Below, piece after piece: positions 1 through 7,219 of a stretch of 64,000 nt of DNA. The stretch spans positions 1,348,843-1,412,842 of the forward strand of contig NZ_CP007739.1 in the NCBI RefSeq assembly GCF_000724485.1, in the 5' to 3' direction. Both the position numbers and the translations under genes were made by a program. The notes beneath the pieces are model-generated. The model saw only the letters and a program-made list of their open reading frames with translations, was not told the origin of the DNA and did not search any database. Position 1 is the first letter of the stretch, and the number at the start of each line of letters is the position of its first letter. This DNA is from Bacillus methanolicus MGA3. Its GTDB lineage: Bacteria; Bacillota; Bacilli; Bacillales; Cytobacillaceae.

Positions 1-285
1 AGCAAGAATCCAATAGACGGAAAGATCGAGCCCGTTCACGTCAACTTCTCAGCCAGCCAAAAAGATGCCCCAGAAGCCTATGAGATTTTACTATACGATG
101 CGTTGCGAGGCGACTCAACATATTTTGCTCATTGGAAAGAAGTTGAATTATCATGGAAGTGGGTTCAGCCAATTTTAGAAGCATTTGAAGAGAATATCCT
201 CCCTCTCCATCACTATACCTCAGGTTCGATGGGACCGGAGGCTTCACATAAATTATTGGAAGAGGACGGATTTAATTGGTGGTAG
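1..285 (+). CDS. zwf: Glucose-6-phosphate 1-dehydrogenase, C-terminal end (partial)
   Basis: The first 94 codons read open from base 1 and end at TAG. The protein segment carries the features of the G6PD C-terminus: DAPEAYE, then LRGDSTYFAHWKEVELSWKWV, then a GPEA motif and a terminal NWW. G6PD oxidises glucose-6-phosphate to 6-phosphogluconolactone with NADP+ in the oxidative pentose phosphate pathway. The catalytic N-terminal part lies outside the window, so nothing can be said about its promoter or integrity. An intrinsic terminator follows directly. The family call rests on recognition of the C-terminal motif. Confidence 0.9.
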   Translation, partial: SKNPIDGKIEPVHVNFSASQKDAPEAYEILLYDALRGDSTYFAHWKEVELSWKWVQPILEAFEENILPLHHYTSGSMGPEASHKLLEEDGFNWW

Positions 286-314
286 AAAAAATCAATAAAC
301 TTTTAATATGAAAG

Positions 315-342
315 AATCCTCGTTTAATCGAGGATTTTTTTA
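315..342 (+). terminator. Rho-independent terminator after zwf
   Basis: AATCCTCG (315-322) pairs with CGAGGATT (329-336) around a six-base loop and is followed by a T run. It closes the zwf transcript before the ger promoter. Confidence 0.85.
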
Positions 343-406
343 TTTAAAATAATAATATTATGTAAACTAAACTTATAGGAAAGTAAATCGTGATCCAATC
401 TTTTTC

Positions 407-436
407 TGAGTAAATGAAGTTCAGCTGAGCATAATA
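407..436 (+). promoter_or_regulatory. Sigma-G-like promoter of the ger operon
   Basis: TGAGTA at 407-412 and CATAATA at 430-436 are separated by 17 bases. The known sigma-G pattern is about TGAATA, 17-18 bases, CATNNTA, so there is one mismatch in the -35 and none in the CATNNTA core. It lies about 40 bases before the first ger start codon. Germinant receptor operons are known to be transcribed in the forespore by sigma-G, so place and sequence agree. Confidence 0.65.
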
Positions 437-477
437 AATGTGGAAATAGGTATCCACTTTACGAATTCAGGTGATGA

Positions 478-1971
478 ATGTTGATGTTTTGGAAAAATCG
501 TACAACTGGAAACGGTCAAAAGAATAAAAAACATCTTCACAAGATGAAACATACAGCTGTAACGACAGAAGCTCTAGAAAACTTGCTAGCCAACATGAAT
601 GATGCAGAAATCATTGAACGGCAAAACGCGAAAGGCCAGAAGGCGACAATTGCATATATTAAAACGCTGATTGATCAAGAGCGACTAAATGAAACTGTGA
701 TTGAACCGTTAATGCGCGGGTATAATGATACGGTTATTGAATGTATAGCAGCCTCTAAAATATTGCAAATTTCCACTTTAGAGGAGGCACAAAAACAACT
801 GATGTTTGGGTCCATTCTTATAAAAGATTCTTTACATAATCAATGGTGGGCTGTTCTTCTTGGAAATCCATTGAGCCGTGCCATCGAAACATCTGAACAG
901 GAAACCATTCTATATGGAGCAAAAGACAGCTTCAGTGAACAATTAGAGCAGAATATTACATTAATTCGCAGGCGTCTTCCTATAACTGAACTGAAAGCGG
1001 AGAAATTTACAGTCGGTTCTTTAAGTGAAACAATGGTTGTTCTTATGTACATTGAAGGACTGACCAATCCTGAATATATATCCATAGCAAAAAAGAAAAT
1101 CTCCGAAATTAATTATGATGTTTTTTTTGATTCTTCCCAAGTTGCCGCATTTATGGAAGATCATCATCATAGTGTATTTCCGCAGTTTCAACATACCGAT
1201 CGCCCGGATGTTTGTGCTGCTTTATTGGGTCTAGGAAAAATTACTATTTTGGTAGGCAATACTCCATTTGCGTTAATTGCACCAATTACATTGTTTCATC
1301 TTTTTCAATCTCCTGAGGATTATATTAACCGCTGGCTTGTTGCAAGTTTTTTGCGTTTCATTCGGTATGTCAGCTTTTTTCTTTCTGTGGTGTTGATCCC
1401 GATTTATGTTGCGGCAACGACACATCATTATCAGGTAATGCCGCTGCAAGTTCTTTCTGTTTTAGTGGAATCGAGAAGTAAATTGCCTTTTAGTCCATTT
1501 TGGGAAGCGTTTTTTATGTTAATTACGATCGAAATTATTAAAGAAGCAAGTCTTAGAATGCCATCTAAATCAAGTCAAACATTGGGAATGATTGGCGGCA
1601 TCGTGATAGGACAAGCCGCGGTTGAAGCCGGTTTCGCCAGCAAATTGTTAATTGTGCTGATGGGTATATCGGCCATTGTTTCGTTTTTGGTACCAAACTA
1701 TTTAATGACGAAAGCAAACACGTTAATTCAATTTGCTTTTCTTCTGCTTTCATCTTTGTTTGGGGTTCCCGGCATCGCTCTTGGGATGATTGTCATTCTT
1801 GCACATCTGAATGGGCTGACTTCACTGAAACAACCTTATTTTGCACCGGTAGCCCCATTTTACTGGAAGGATTGGATCGATCTTTTCATTCGCGGTCCAA
1901 TAACTTGGATGAAAAGCCGGCCTGAGCATTTACATCCCTTGCAAAAATGGCGATACGGCCGAAGGAGATGA
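478..1971 (+). CDS. GerA-type spore germinant receptor, A subunit
   Basis: The 497-residue product has the GerAA/GerBA/GerKA layout: a hydrophilic N-terminal half (about residues 1-245, with a PLMRGYNDTVIE segment), then about five membrane segments between residues 250 and 450, and the typical C-terminal tail APFYWKDWIDLFIRGP. It sits in the spore inner membrane as part of a receptor that senses nutrients and triggers germination. Start ATG 478 lies after a GGTGATG site. B- and C-subunit genes follow at once (A-B-C order, as in gerA and gerB of B. subtilis, unlike gerK). Which germinant it recognises cannot be read from the sequence. Confidence 0.92.
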   Translation: MLMFWKNRTTGNGQKNKKHLHKMKHTAVTTEALENLLANMNDAEIIERQNAKGQKATIAYIKTLIDQERLNETVIEPLMRGYNDTVIECIAASKILQISTLEEAQKQLMFGSILIKDSLHNQWWAVLLGNPLSRAIETSEQETILYGAKDSFSEQLEQNITLIRRRLPITELKAEKFTVGSLSETMVVLMYIEGLTNPEYISIAKKKISEINYDVFFDSSQVAAFMEDHHHSVFPQFQHTDRPDVCAALLGLGKITILVGNTPFALIAPITLFHLFQSPEDYINRWLVASFLRFIRYVSFFLSVVLIPIYVAATTHHYQVMPLQVLSVLVESRSKLPFSPFWEAFFMLITIEIIKEASLRMPSKSSQTLGMIGGIVIGQAAVEAGFASKLLIVLMGISAIVSFLVPNYLMTKANTLIQFAFLLLSSLFGVPGIALGMIVILAHLNGLTSLKQPYFAPVAPFYWKDWIDLFIRGPITWMKSRPEHLHPLQKWRYGRRR

Positions 1972-1975
1972 CGGA

Positions 1976-3090
1976 ATGAAAGCACTTTTATTATTTGATC
2001 ATACGTCAACCTATGATGGCATTTATGTAATGTTCATGGTGAACCGCATGCAAATGCTTTACTTTTTTATCATCATGCCATTGTATTTGGCGGATTCGTC
2101 TATGATTTGGGGCATTCTTGCCATAGGGTTTTTATCTCAGATGATTCTCATTATGTTATCCAAATGGTTGGCTTCAAATTTTTCCACAAAGGTTATAAAG
2201 GTTTTGTACAGCTCTTTGGAGAGCGAATGGTTCGTTTTTTTGCCTTTGCCGGACTTTTTTTCATTTTAATCAAAATAACCGTTATCACACTCGGGTATGC
2301 GGAAATGGTTCACCAAATTATATACCCTTCGATGAATCCAACTTGGATGATTATTTTTATTTTTCTCGTTAGTTGTTATGTAGCCATTCAAGGAATGGGG
2401 AATACGATCCGTTTTTTCGTCATCGCTTTTTTATGTACGTTTTGGATGATTTTTTTATTTCTTCCTTTTTTCTTTCCGCCAATCGCATCTCTTTATGATT
2501 TATATCCTTTAATTCCGACTGAGTGGTCGATGTTTTCTTGGAAAGGGCTGTTGCTGCTTTTATCATCTTTGTCAGGACCGGAGTATTTGATATGTTTGGC
2601 TCCTTGGTTAAAACCGCAGCAAAAGATGCTGAAATATTTGACGGCAGCGAATGCGTTTTCTGTTTTCGAGTACTTGATTGCGTTTATAGCATCGTTGCTT
2701 TTTTTTGGTCCAAAATACTTAAGCAAAAGTAATTTTCCTGTGATCAGCATGATTCGGTATTTGCAATTTCCCTTCATTGAACGAATTGATATTTTTCTTA
2801 TCTCTGTATATATGCTTCATTTTGTCGTTGTGATTTCCATTCTTGTCTTATTTTTTTATGGAGCCGCCCGAATTGTTTTGCGAAGGTTGCATGAACAAAC
2901 GACTCGAATCGGTTTTATGGCGAGCTTTATAACGGTTTTTGCCTTTATCATCCTTGCCAATGAATGGTTATGGAAAACAGAAGAAAAACGGAGCATCTTG
3001 CTTGACCTTCAAATATGGTTAGGGTCATTAACGTATTTGTTGGTTCCTGCATTCGTTCTAATTGCCGGCAAAGTAAAGGGGCGTGTCTAA
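1976..3090 (+). pseudogene. GerA-type receptor B subunit (spore permease family), frameshifted
   Basis: Reading starts at ATG 1976, four bases after the A-subunit stop, and gives MKALLLFDHTSTYDG and two membrane segments. That frame then runs into a stop at 2269. The rest of the protein (HKGYKGFVQLFGERMVRF and about eight more membrane segments) continues in the -1 frame to 3090. Joined, the product is about 370 residues, the normal length for the GerAB/APC-type spore permease that forms the ligand-binding part of the receptor. The frames meet at AAATTTT (2176-2182), which is also a canonical -1 slippery heptamer. One missing base (mutation or assembly error) is the simplest explanation; translational frameshifting is possible. 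The C subunit downstream is intact. Confidence 0.85.
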
Positions 3091-3092
3091 AT

Positions 3093-4181
3093 ATGGGACA
3101 AATCAAAAAGATTCTCTTAATGACTTTTGTGGCCTGTATGATGACAACAGCAGGATGTTCCCCTTTTTTGGAAAACAATATGATCGAAGAAATCGCCCCT
3201 ATTACTTTTTGGTATACAAAAGAGGGTGAAGAGGGACAGTTGAAAATGACTACGTTAATGCCGCCGTTGTTGAAAGAAAAGAAGGGACCGGTCACCATTC
3301 AAGCCGACCTTGTGAGACAAGGGGCTCAGAAATTTAATTATAAATATTTTCGAGAATTAAAAGCCGGACAAATTCGACTGTTGTTCATTGATGAAGACTT
3401 AGCGAAAAAAGGAATTATGCCATTGATTAATATGTTTTTGATAGAGCCTGATATTTCCCAGCGCCTTTATGTCGTCATCGTCAAAGGAGATTTTGAAGAA
3501 TATATAAAAAATCAAGTGCGCAGAAATGAGAACCTTGATTATTTTCTTTATCTCATGTTTAAACACTATGAGAAAAAAAGACAAGGTGAATTGACGGTCA
3601 TTAACATCCACCAATATATGAAAAATTTATATTCTCCATTTTCCGATCCGATTTTGCCGGTCTTCAAGGCAGACAAAGAAAATTTCGCATATGAGGGAAC
3701 GGCAATCTTCAGACATGACAAACTAATAGCAACGGTTAATAACGTTGAAGAGAATATCATCCAACTCATTGACAATGATCACTACCTTAAATTTCTTCCA
3801 ATTGAGCCATTATCTGTCGTCTTAGGTGAAATTCGTTCAAATGTTCATATGGATTTGAATCGAAATTTTTCGTCATTAACAATCAAAGTCGAAATGAGCG
3901 GCAGAATCATGGAGTACTTGGGGAATAAAAATATATTCAATGAAGATGAATTAGCAGAACTCAAAAAAGACATTGAAACGTATCTGGAAAAACAAACTTC
4001 TGAATTTATGAAAAAACTGCAAAAGTGGAGAGTGGATCCGTTTCAAATCGGTAAGCACTCAAAGACACCGATTGCAAAACCGCTCAGTGAAAAACAATGG
4101 TTAAAGCGCTGGGAACAAATGGAAATCAAAGTTGATTATTCAATATATATTCAACCTTTGTTGGAAGAGGACAAAAAATAA
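3093..4181 (+). CDS. GerA-type receptor C subunit, lipoprotein
   Basis: The open frame begins further upstream, but ATG 3093 is preferred. It follows the B-subunit stop by two bases, has AAAGGGG upstream, and gives a proper lipoprotein signal (MGQIKKILLMTFVACMM, lipobox TTAGC with the Cys near residue 23). The mature part, to residue 362, matches the Ger(x)C family in length and style, ending in an amphipathic KVDYSIYI strand. The subunit is anchored on the outer face of the spore inner membrane and completes the receptor. A strong terminator follows at 4201. Confidence 0.9.
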   Translation: MGQIKKILLMTFVACMMTTAGCSPFLENNMIEEIAPITFWYTKEGEEGQLKMTTLMPPLLKEKKGPVTIQADLVRQGAQKFNYKYFRELKAGQIRLLFIDEDLAKKGIMPLINMFLIEPDISQRLYVVIVKGDFEEYIKNQVRRNENLDYFLYLMFKHYEKKRQGELTVINIHQYMKNLYSPFSDPILPVFKADKENFAYEGTAIFRHDKLIATVNNVEENIIQLIDNDHYLKFLPIEPLSVVLGEIRSNVHMDLNRNFSSLTIKVEMSGRIMEYLGNKNIFNEDELAELKKDIETYLEKQTSEFMKKLQKWRVDPFQIGKHSKTPIAKPLSEKQWLKRWEQMEIKVDYSIYIQPLLEEDKK

Positions 4182-4200
4182 TTGAATTTTGAAAAAACAA

Positions 4201-4232
4201 AAGCAGATCCTATGCACAGATCTGCTTTTTTT
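4201..4232 (+). terminator. Terminator of the ger operon
   Basis: AAGCAGATC (4201-4209) and GATCTGCTT (4219-4227) form a nine-pair stem followed by T residues. The rest of the gap up to 4500 is AT-rich, with no convincing gene. Confidence 0.85.
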
Positions 4233-4500
4233 CGTTATAATAAAATAAAACTTGATTTGTTATTCGTAATTGATAGAAATTGGATAAATTTTGTTTTATC
4301 AAAAATGGTTCAATGATGGTTCTCTTTGTGAGTGACTTTTGTTGACAATATGAACTGTAAACAATAAAATTACAATTACTTTCTAAAAAAGACACCGATT
4401 TTTGCTTCATGTTCATAGTTTACTATTTTTCATATTTGATGTACGGTGATATGTTTTTTCTTCGAAGACATTTTTAATATAAAGTAAGGGACGGTGAAAA

Positions 4501-4860
4501 GTGATGTTGATGCCCGGCAACAATCGATTGGAAAGCGGAGATTGGGTGAAAGGGAAAACGAGAAATGGTGAATTGATACGCGGTTATATTGAAAGTGTAG
4601 ATTTCTTACAAGGGATAGCAAAAGTACATGTTATTGAATCTGATAATAATAAATCGATTGGAAAAACAGTGGGTGTGTTAATCAATTGGATTGAAAAGTT
4701 GCCTGTTTCAACGGAAATCAATGAGGAACAAATTTTACAATTAATTGATTTGGCGTTATTAACAAAAGATGAGCAGTGGTTTAACGCTTTATCATCGAAA
4801 TTGGATTCACTTAGAAAAGTTTCTAAAACGAACGCAAAAAAAATAATGATGACCCAATAA
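4501..4860 (+). CDS. IDEAL domain-containing protein
   Basis: The product has 119 residues. Residues about 13-65 form a small beta-rich part (SGDWVKGKTRNGELIRGYIES). It ends with an IDEAL-type helix pair, EEQILQLIDLALLTKDEQWF, residues about 79-100. IDEAL domains are short Bacillaceae modules in proteins of largely unknown role. Start is GTG 4501 or the adjacent ATG 4504, behind AAGGGACGGTGAAAA. The gene stands alone and is closed by a strong hairpin. Confidence 0.75.
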   Translation: MMLMPGNNRLESGDWVKGKTRNGELIRGYIESVDFLQGIAKVHVIESDNNKSIGKTVGVLINWIEKLPVSTEINEEQILQLIDLALLTKDEQWFNALSSKLDSLRKVSKTNAKKIMMTQ

Positions 4861-4886
4861 ACAATAACAGAATTGGGAAATTTGAC

Positions 4887-4925
4887 GCAAAAGGCTGCTA
4901 AACAATAGCAGCCTTTTGCTGTTTT
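4887..4925 (+). terminator. Long hairpin terminator
   Basis: GCAAAAGGCTGCTA (4887-4900) and TAGCAGCCTTTTGC (4906-4919) form a perfect 14-pair stem followed by TGTTTT. It separates the IDEAL gene from the convergent reductase gene. Confidence 0.8.
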
Positions 4926-4981
4926 AAAATGAAACCAATTTCCATGTTAAGGTTGGGAGTTTAAAACTTATGCTAGTTTTC

Positions 4982-5974
4982 TTATAACTTTACAATAATT
5001 CTTCCTCGTGTTTGTCCTTTTAAGATTGTCGGAAGTGTTTCAGGCAATTGTTCAAGCGTGATTTCTTTTTGAATATGATCTGAAAGAGCAGCCGGTTTTA
5101 AGTCGGTTGCCATCCGATTCCAAAGCTCTTTTCGAATATCCATCGGGCAATATACAGAATCGATACCAAGCAAATTGACGCCTCGAAGAATAAACGGAAA
5201 CACAGTCGCAGGTACGTCTGCACCGCCGGTTAATCCACTCACAGCAACAGATCCGCCGTACTGTATTTTACTTAAAATTGATGCGAGCTGTTCTCCTCCT
5301 ACAGGATCAATTGCAGCTGCCCATAGCTGTTTATCCAATGGTCTAATTTTTCCATTATAAACGTCTTCACGAGAGATAATCTCTTTTGCACCGAGCTTAT
5401 GTAAGAAATCATGTTCTAAAGCTTTTCCAGTGCTAGCGACGATATCGTATCCTCGTTTCGCTAGCATCGAAACAGCTAAGCTTCCAACTCCACCGGTTGC
5501 TCCTGTGACAAGAACCTTTCCTTTATCAGGTGTTAAACCATGATCTTCAAGCCTCTGAATGGAAAGAGCTGCTGTAAATCCTGCCGTTCCAAATACCATT
5601 GCTTCTTTCAATGTCAAGCCTTTTGGCAAAGGAACAATCCAATCACCAGGAATGCGGGCAAATTCACTATAGCCGCCATAATGGGAAACACCGATTTCGT
5701 AACTCGTTGCAATGACTTCATCTCCCTCGCTGAAACGGGGATCTTGAGAAGACACTACTACTCCTGCTAGATCAATACCCGGTATAAAAGGATAAGATTT
5801 TACAATTTTTCCATTTGGAATACTAGCTAAACCATCTTTGTAGTTGATGCCGGAATAAGCAACTTTAATTAAAACATCGGCATCAGGCAAGTCATTCAAA
5901 GAAATCGTTTTGATGTCAACCGAAAAATCATCTTCAGTCTTATTTACCATTAGTGCTTTAAAAGATACAGTCAT
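4982..5974 (-). CDS. yhfP: YhdH/YhfP family NADPH-dependent quinone oxidoreductase (AcuI-like)
   Basis: The 330-residue protein belongs to the zinc-free medium-chain dehydrogenase/reductase family. An N-terminal GroES-like part contains NYKDGLA and PGIDLAG. The Rossmann motif VTGATGGVGSLAV lies near residues 151-163, followed by the family signature GRIIVKL at the C-terminus. Relatives reduce acrylyl-CoA or quinones with NADPH. No zinc-binding Cys set is present. The start has AAAAGGAGTTATTTTC upstream on the minus strand. It is a single-gene unit; its physiological substrate here is unknown. Confidence 0.88.
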   Translation of the reverse strand: MTVSFKALMVNKTEDDFSVDIKTISLNDLPDADVLIKVAYSGINYKDGLASIPNGKIVKSYPFIPGIDLAGVVVSSQDPRFSEGDEVIATSYEIGVSHYGGYSEFARIPGDWIVPLPKGLTLKEAMVFGTAGFTAALSIQRLEDHGLTPDKGKVLVTGATGGVGSLAVSMLAKRGYDIVASTGKALEHDFLHKLGAKEIISREDVYNGKIRPLDKQLWAAAIDPVGGEQLASILSKIQYGGSVAVSGLTGGADVPATVFPFILRGVNLLGIDSVYCPMDIRKELWNRMATDLKPAALSDHIQKEITLEQLPETLPTILKGQTRGRIIVKL

Positions 5975-6094
5975 GAAAATAACTCCTTTTCTTTATTAGC
6001 AAAATTAGAAAGATTGTACCTTTGAAAACAGAAAATGTAATCCGCTTTCAATTACATTTTACTACATTTTCGAAAAAGTTTAAGGATTCATTGC

Positions 6095-6132
6095 CGGGGT
6101 CTGGCCCCTACTTTAGTAGGGGCCAGACCCCG
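6095..6132. repeat. 38-bp perfect palindrome with GGGTCTGGCCC core
   Basis: CGGGGTCTGGCCCCTACT (6095-6112) is followed by two T and its exact reverse complement (6115-6132). The core recurs in single-armed form at 12439-12453 and 24351-24363, and in degenerate form near 29279-29294. This looks like a dispersed REP-like intergenic element. It lacks a T run and so is not a typical terminator. Confidence 0.8.
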
Positions 6133-6148
6133 ATAGCGAGCAGACTAT

Positions 6149-6182
6149 TTGTGATTGTGAATTAACCGTGATATGATTCACA
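6149..6182 (+). promoter_or_regulatory. Sigma-A-like promoter overlapped by an inverted repeat
   Basis: TTGTGA (6149-6154), 17 bases, TATGAT (6172-6177). TGTGAAT (6157-6163) and ATTCACA (6176-6182) form an inverted repeat over the spacer and -10, a place suited to a repressor. It serves the DUF3219-like gene. Confidence 0.55.
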
Positions 6183-6212
6183 TGATTAACAACCATCAAG
6201 GGAGATGTTCAT

Positions 6213-6515
6213 ATGGTTAATGAAGTTATTTTAAATGACTTTACGTTCAAAGTAACTAATTATAAAGAAGAAATTGTAAAAAATAAAAAAACTGGTAACG
6301 ATTTAATAAAAGTAAGCTTTGATTTCAAAGTTAAAGGCGGAAATGAATACCATGAAGTTACCAAATTTTTATATGAAAATACTTTCGATGTAAAAATACC
6401 TGAGAAAAAATTAAAATTTCGGGGAACCATTAACAAATATTTTACCTCGCGCGGGGATTTTTCAGACGAAAATTCTGTTGCGGACTTTAAATTAGAATTA
6501 ATTGAGGTCGATTGA
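6213..6515 (+). CDS. DUF3219 family protein (YkvR-like)
   Basis: This 100-residue cytoplasmic protein starts VILNDFTFKVTNYKEE and ends VADFKLELIEVD, which I recognise as the DUF3219/YkvR pattern of Bacillus. It has no signal peptide, membrane segment or catalytic motif, and its function is unknown. ATG 6213 follows AAGGGAGATG. It has its own sigma-A-like promoter upstream, so it appears monocistronic with, at most, the HesB-like gene downstream. Confidence 0.65.
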   Translation: MVNEVILNDFTFKVTNYKEEIVKNKKTGNDLIKVSFDFKVKGGNEYHEVTKFLYENTFDVKIPEKKLKFRGTINKYFTSRGDFSDENSVADFKLELIEVD

Positions 6516-6600
6516 GAAAATTAAAACTTTATTTACCTTCATAAAAATTTATTTTTTTGGAATAATAATGAAGAAAAATTAGAACAGGAGAAGTCTAACC

Positions 6601-6906
6601 ATGAAGTGTAAAATCAATCGAAATGCAGCAAAAGTATTAAAACAGATGTTGAGCAGTGAAGAAGCGGAAGGGAAAATGGTGCGTGTATACGTAACAGTAA
6701 ACCATGGGGATCACGCTCATTATGACATAAAACTGGATACACCGACTGAACACGATGAAATCGTGAAAACTGACAAAGACATTGATATTCTGTTAGATAA
6801 ACGGGAAGATTTTTTAGATGGCGTTTGGATTCAATATTTTTATGTGCCTGAAGAGGGATTTGTCATCACCAATCCATCAAAAGAAAGACACGTCCACAGC
6901 CATTAA
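6601..6906 (+). CDS. HesB/IscA-fold protein lacking the metal-binding cysteines
   Basis: The 101-residue product begins MKCKINRNAAKVLKQML and continues EEAEGKMVRVYVT, the layout of the A-type iron-sulfur carrier (HesB/IscA) core. The region FLDGVWIQYFYVPEEGFVITNP also follows that fold. The three cysteines that bind iron-sulfur in true IscA proteins are missing; only Cys3 is present. It is instead rich in His (HGDHAHYD and a terminal HVHSH). It may be a structural relative with another role. The ribosome site is ACAGGAGAAG. A terminator follows at 6956. Confidence 0.6.
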   Translation: MKCKINRNAAKVLKQMLSSEEAEGKMVRVYVTVNHGDHAHYDIKLDTPTEHDEIVKTDKDIDILLDKREDFLDGVWIQYFYVPEEGFVITNPSKERHVHSH

Positions 6907-6955
6907 GATTATCTTTATTAGGAATGTAAGGCAAAAAACTTACGTTCGTGAAATA

Positions 6956-6993
6956 GAGCGAAATCCTTTTGGTATCAAGGGTTTCGCTCTTTC
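6956..6993 (+). terminator. Terminator, first of three near-identical copies
   Basis: The arm GAGCGAAATCCTT (6956-6968) pairs with AAGGGTTTCGCTC (6977-6989), then T-rich sequence follows. The same hairpin recurs at 9161 and 11365, after each of the two duplicated reductase genes. Confidence 0.85.
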
Positions 6994-7051
6994 CTTTTCA
7001 TTTAATTTATGAAAATTGTTGGTAAAATTTATGAATTAATTGTGAATTCAA

Positions 7052-7080
7052 TTGTATTGATCGAAAAATGGTAGTATATT
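7052..7080 (+). promoter_or_regulatory. Sigma-A-like promoter of ene-reductase 1
   Basis: TTGTAT (7052-7057), a 17-base spacer and TATATT (7075-7080). The equivalent element precedes the second copy at 9256-9284. Confidence 0.6.
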
Positions 7081-7095
7081 TTTGGTGAAGAAAGA

Positions 7096-7113
7096 TAGTG
7101 AAAAGTTTCACAA
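7096..7113. promoter_or_regulatory. Rex-type operator, upstream site of reductase 1
   Basis: TAGTGAAAAGTTTCACAA matches the Rex consensus TTGTGAAWWWWTTCACAA except for the second base and one central position. It lies just after the expected transcription start, where a bound repressor would block transcription. Confidence 0.6.
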
Positions 7114-7177
7114 AGTTTATTGTCTTTCTTTCATATACGGGCTGACTCAATCAGCACCAAAAAATTTTTAATTTAAT

Positions 7178-7195
7178 TTGTGAAATATTTCACAA
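7178..7195. promoter_or_regulatory. Rex-type operator, perfect palindrome
   Basis: TTGTGAAATATTTCACAA is an exact 18-bp palindrome and a perfect match to the Firmicutes Rex (NADH/NAD+ sensor) site, 24 bases before the start codon. It also contains the Fnr-like TGTGA-N6-TCACA pattern, so Fnr is an alternative, but a site downstream of the -10 favours a repressor. Confidence 0.7.
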
Positions 7196-7219
7196 ACTTA
7201 TTAGGAGGGAAAAGTTGGT

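Noticed and set aside
7178..7195. Fnr box reading of the perfect palindrome
   Set aside because: TGTGA-N6-TCACA fits Fnr too, but Fnr activator sites lie near -41; here all four sites are downstream of the -10, which favours Rex.
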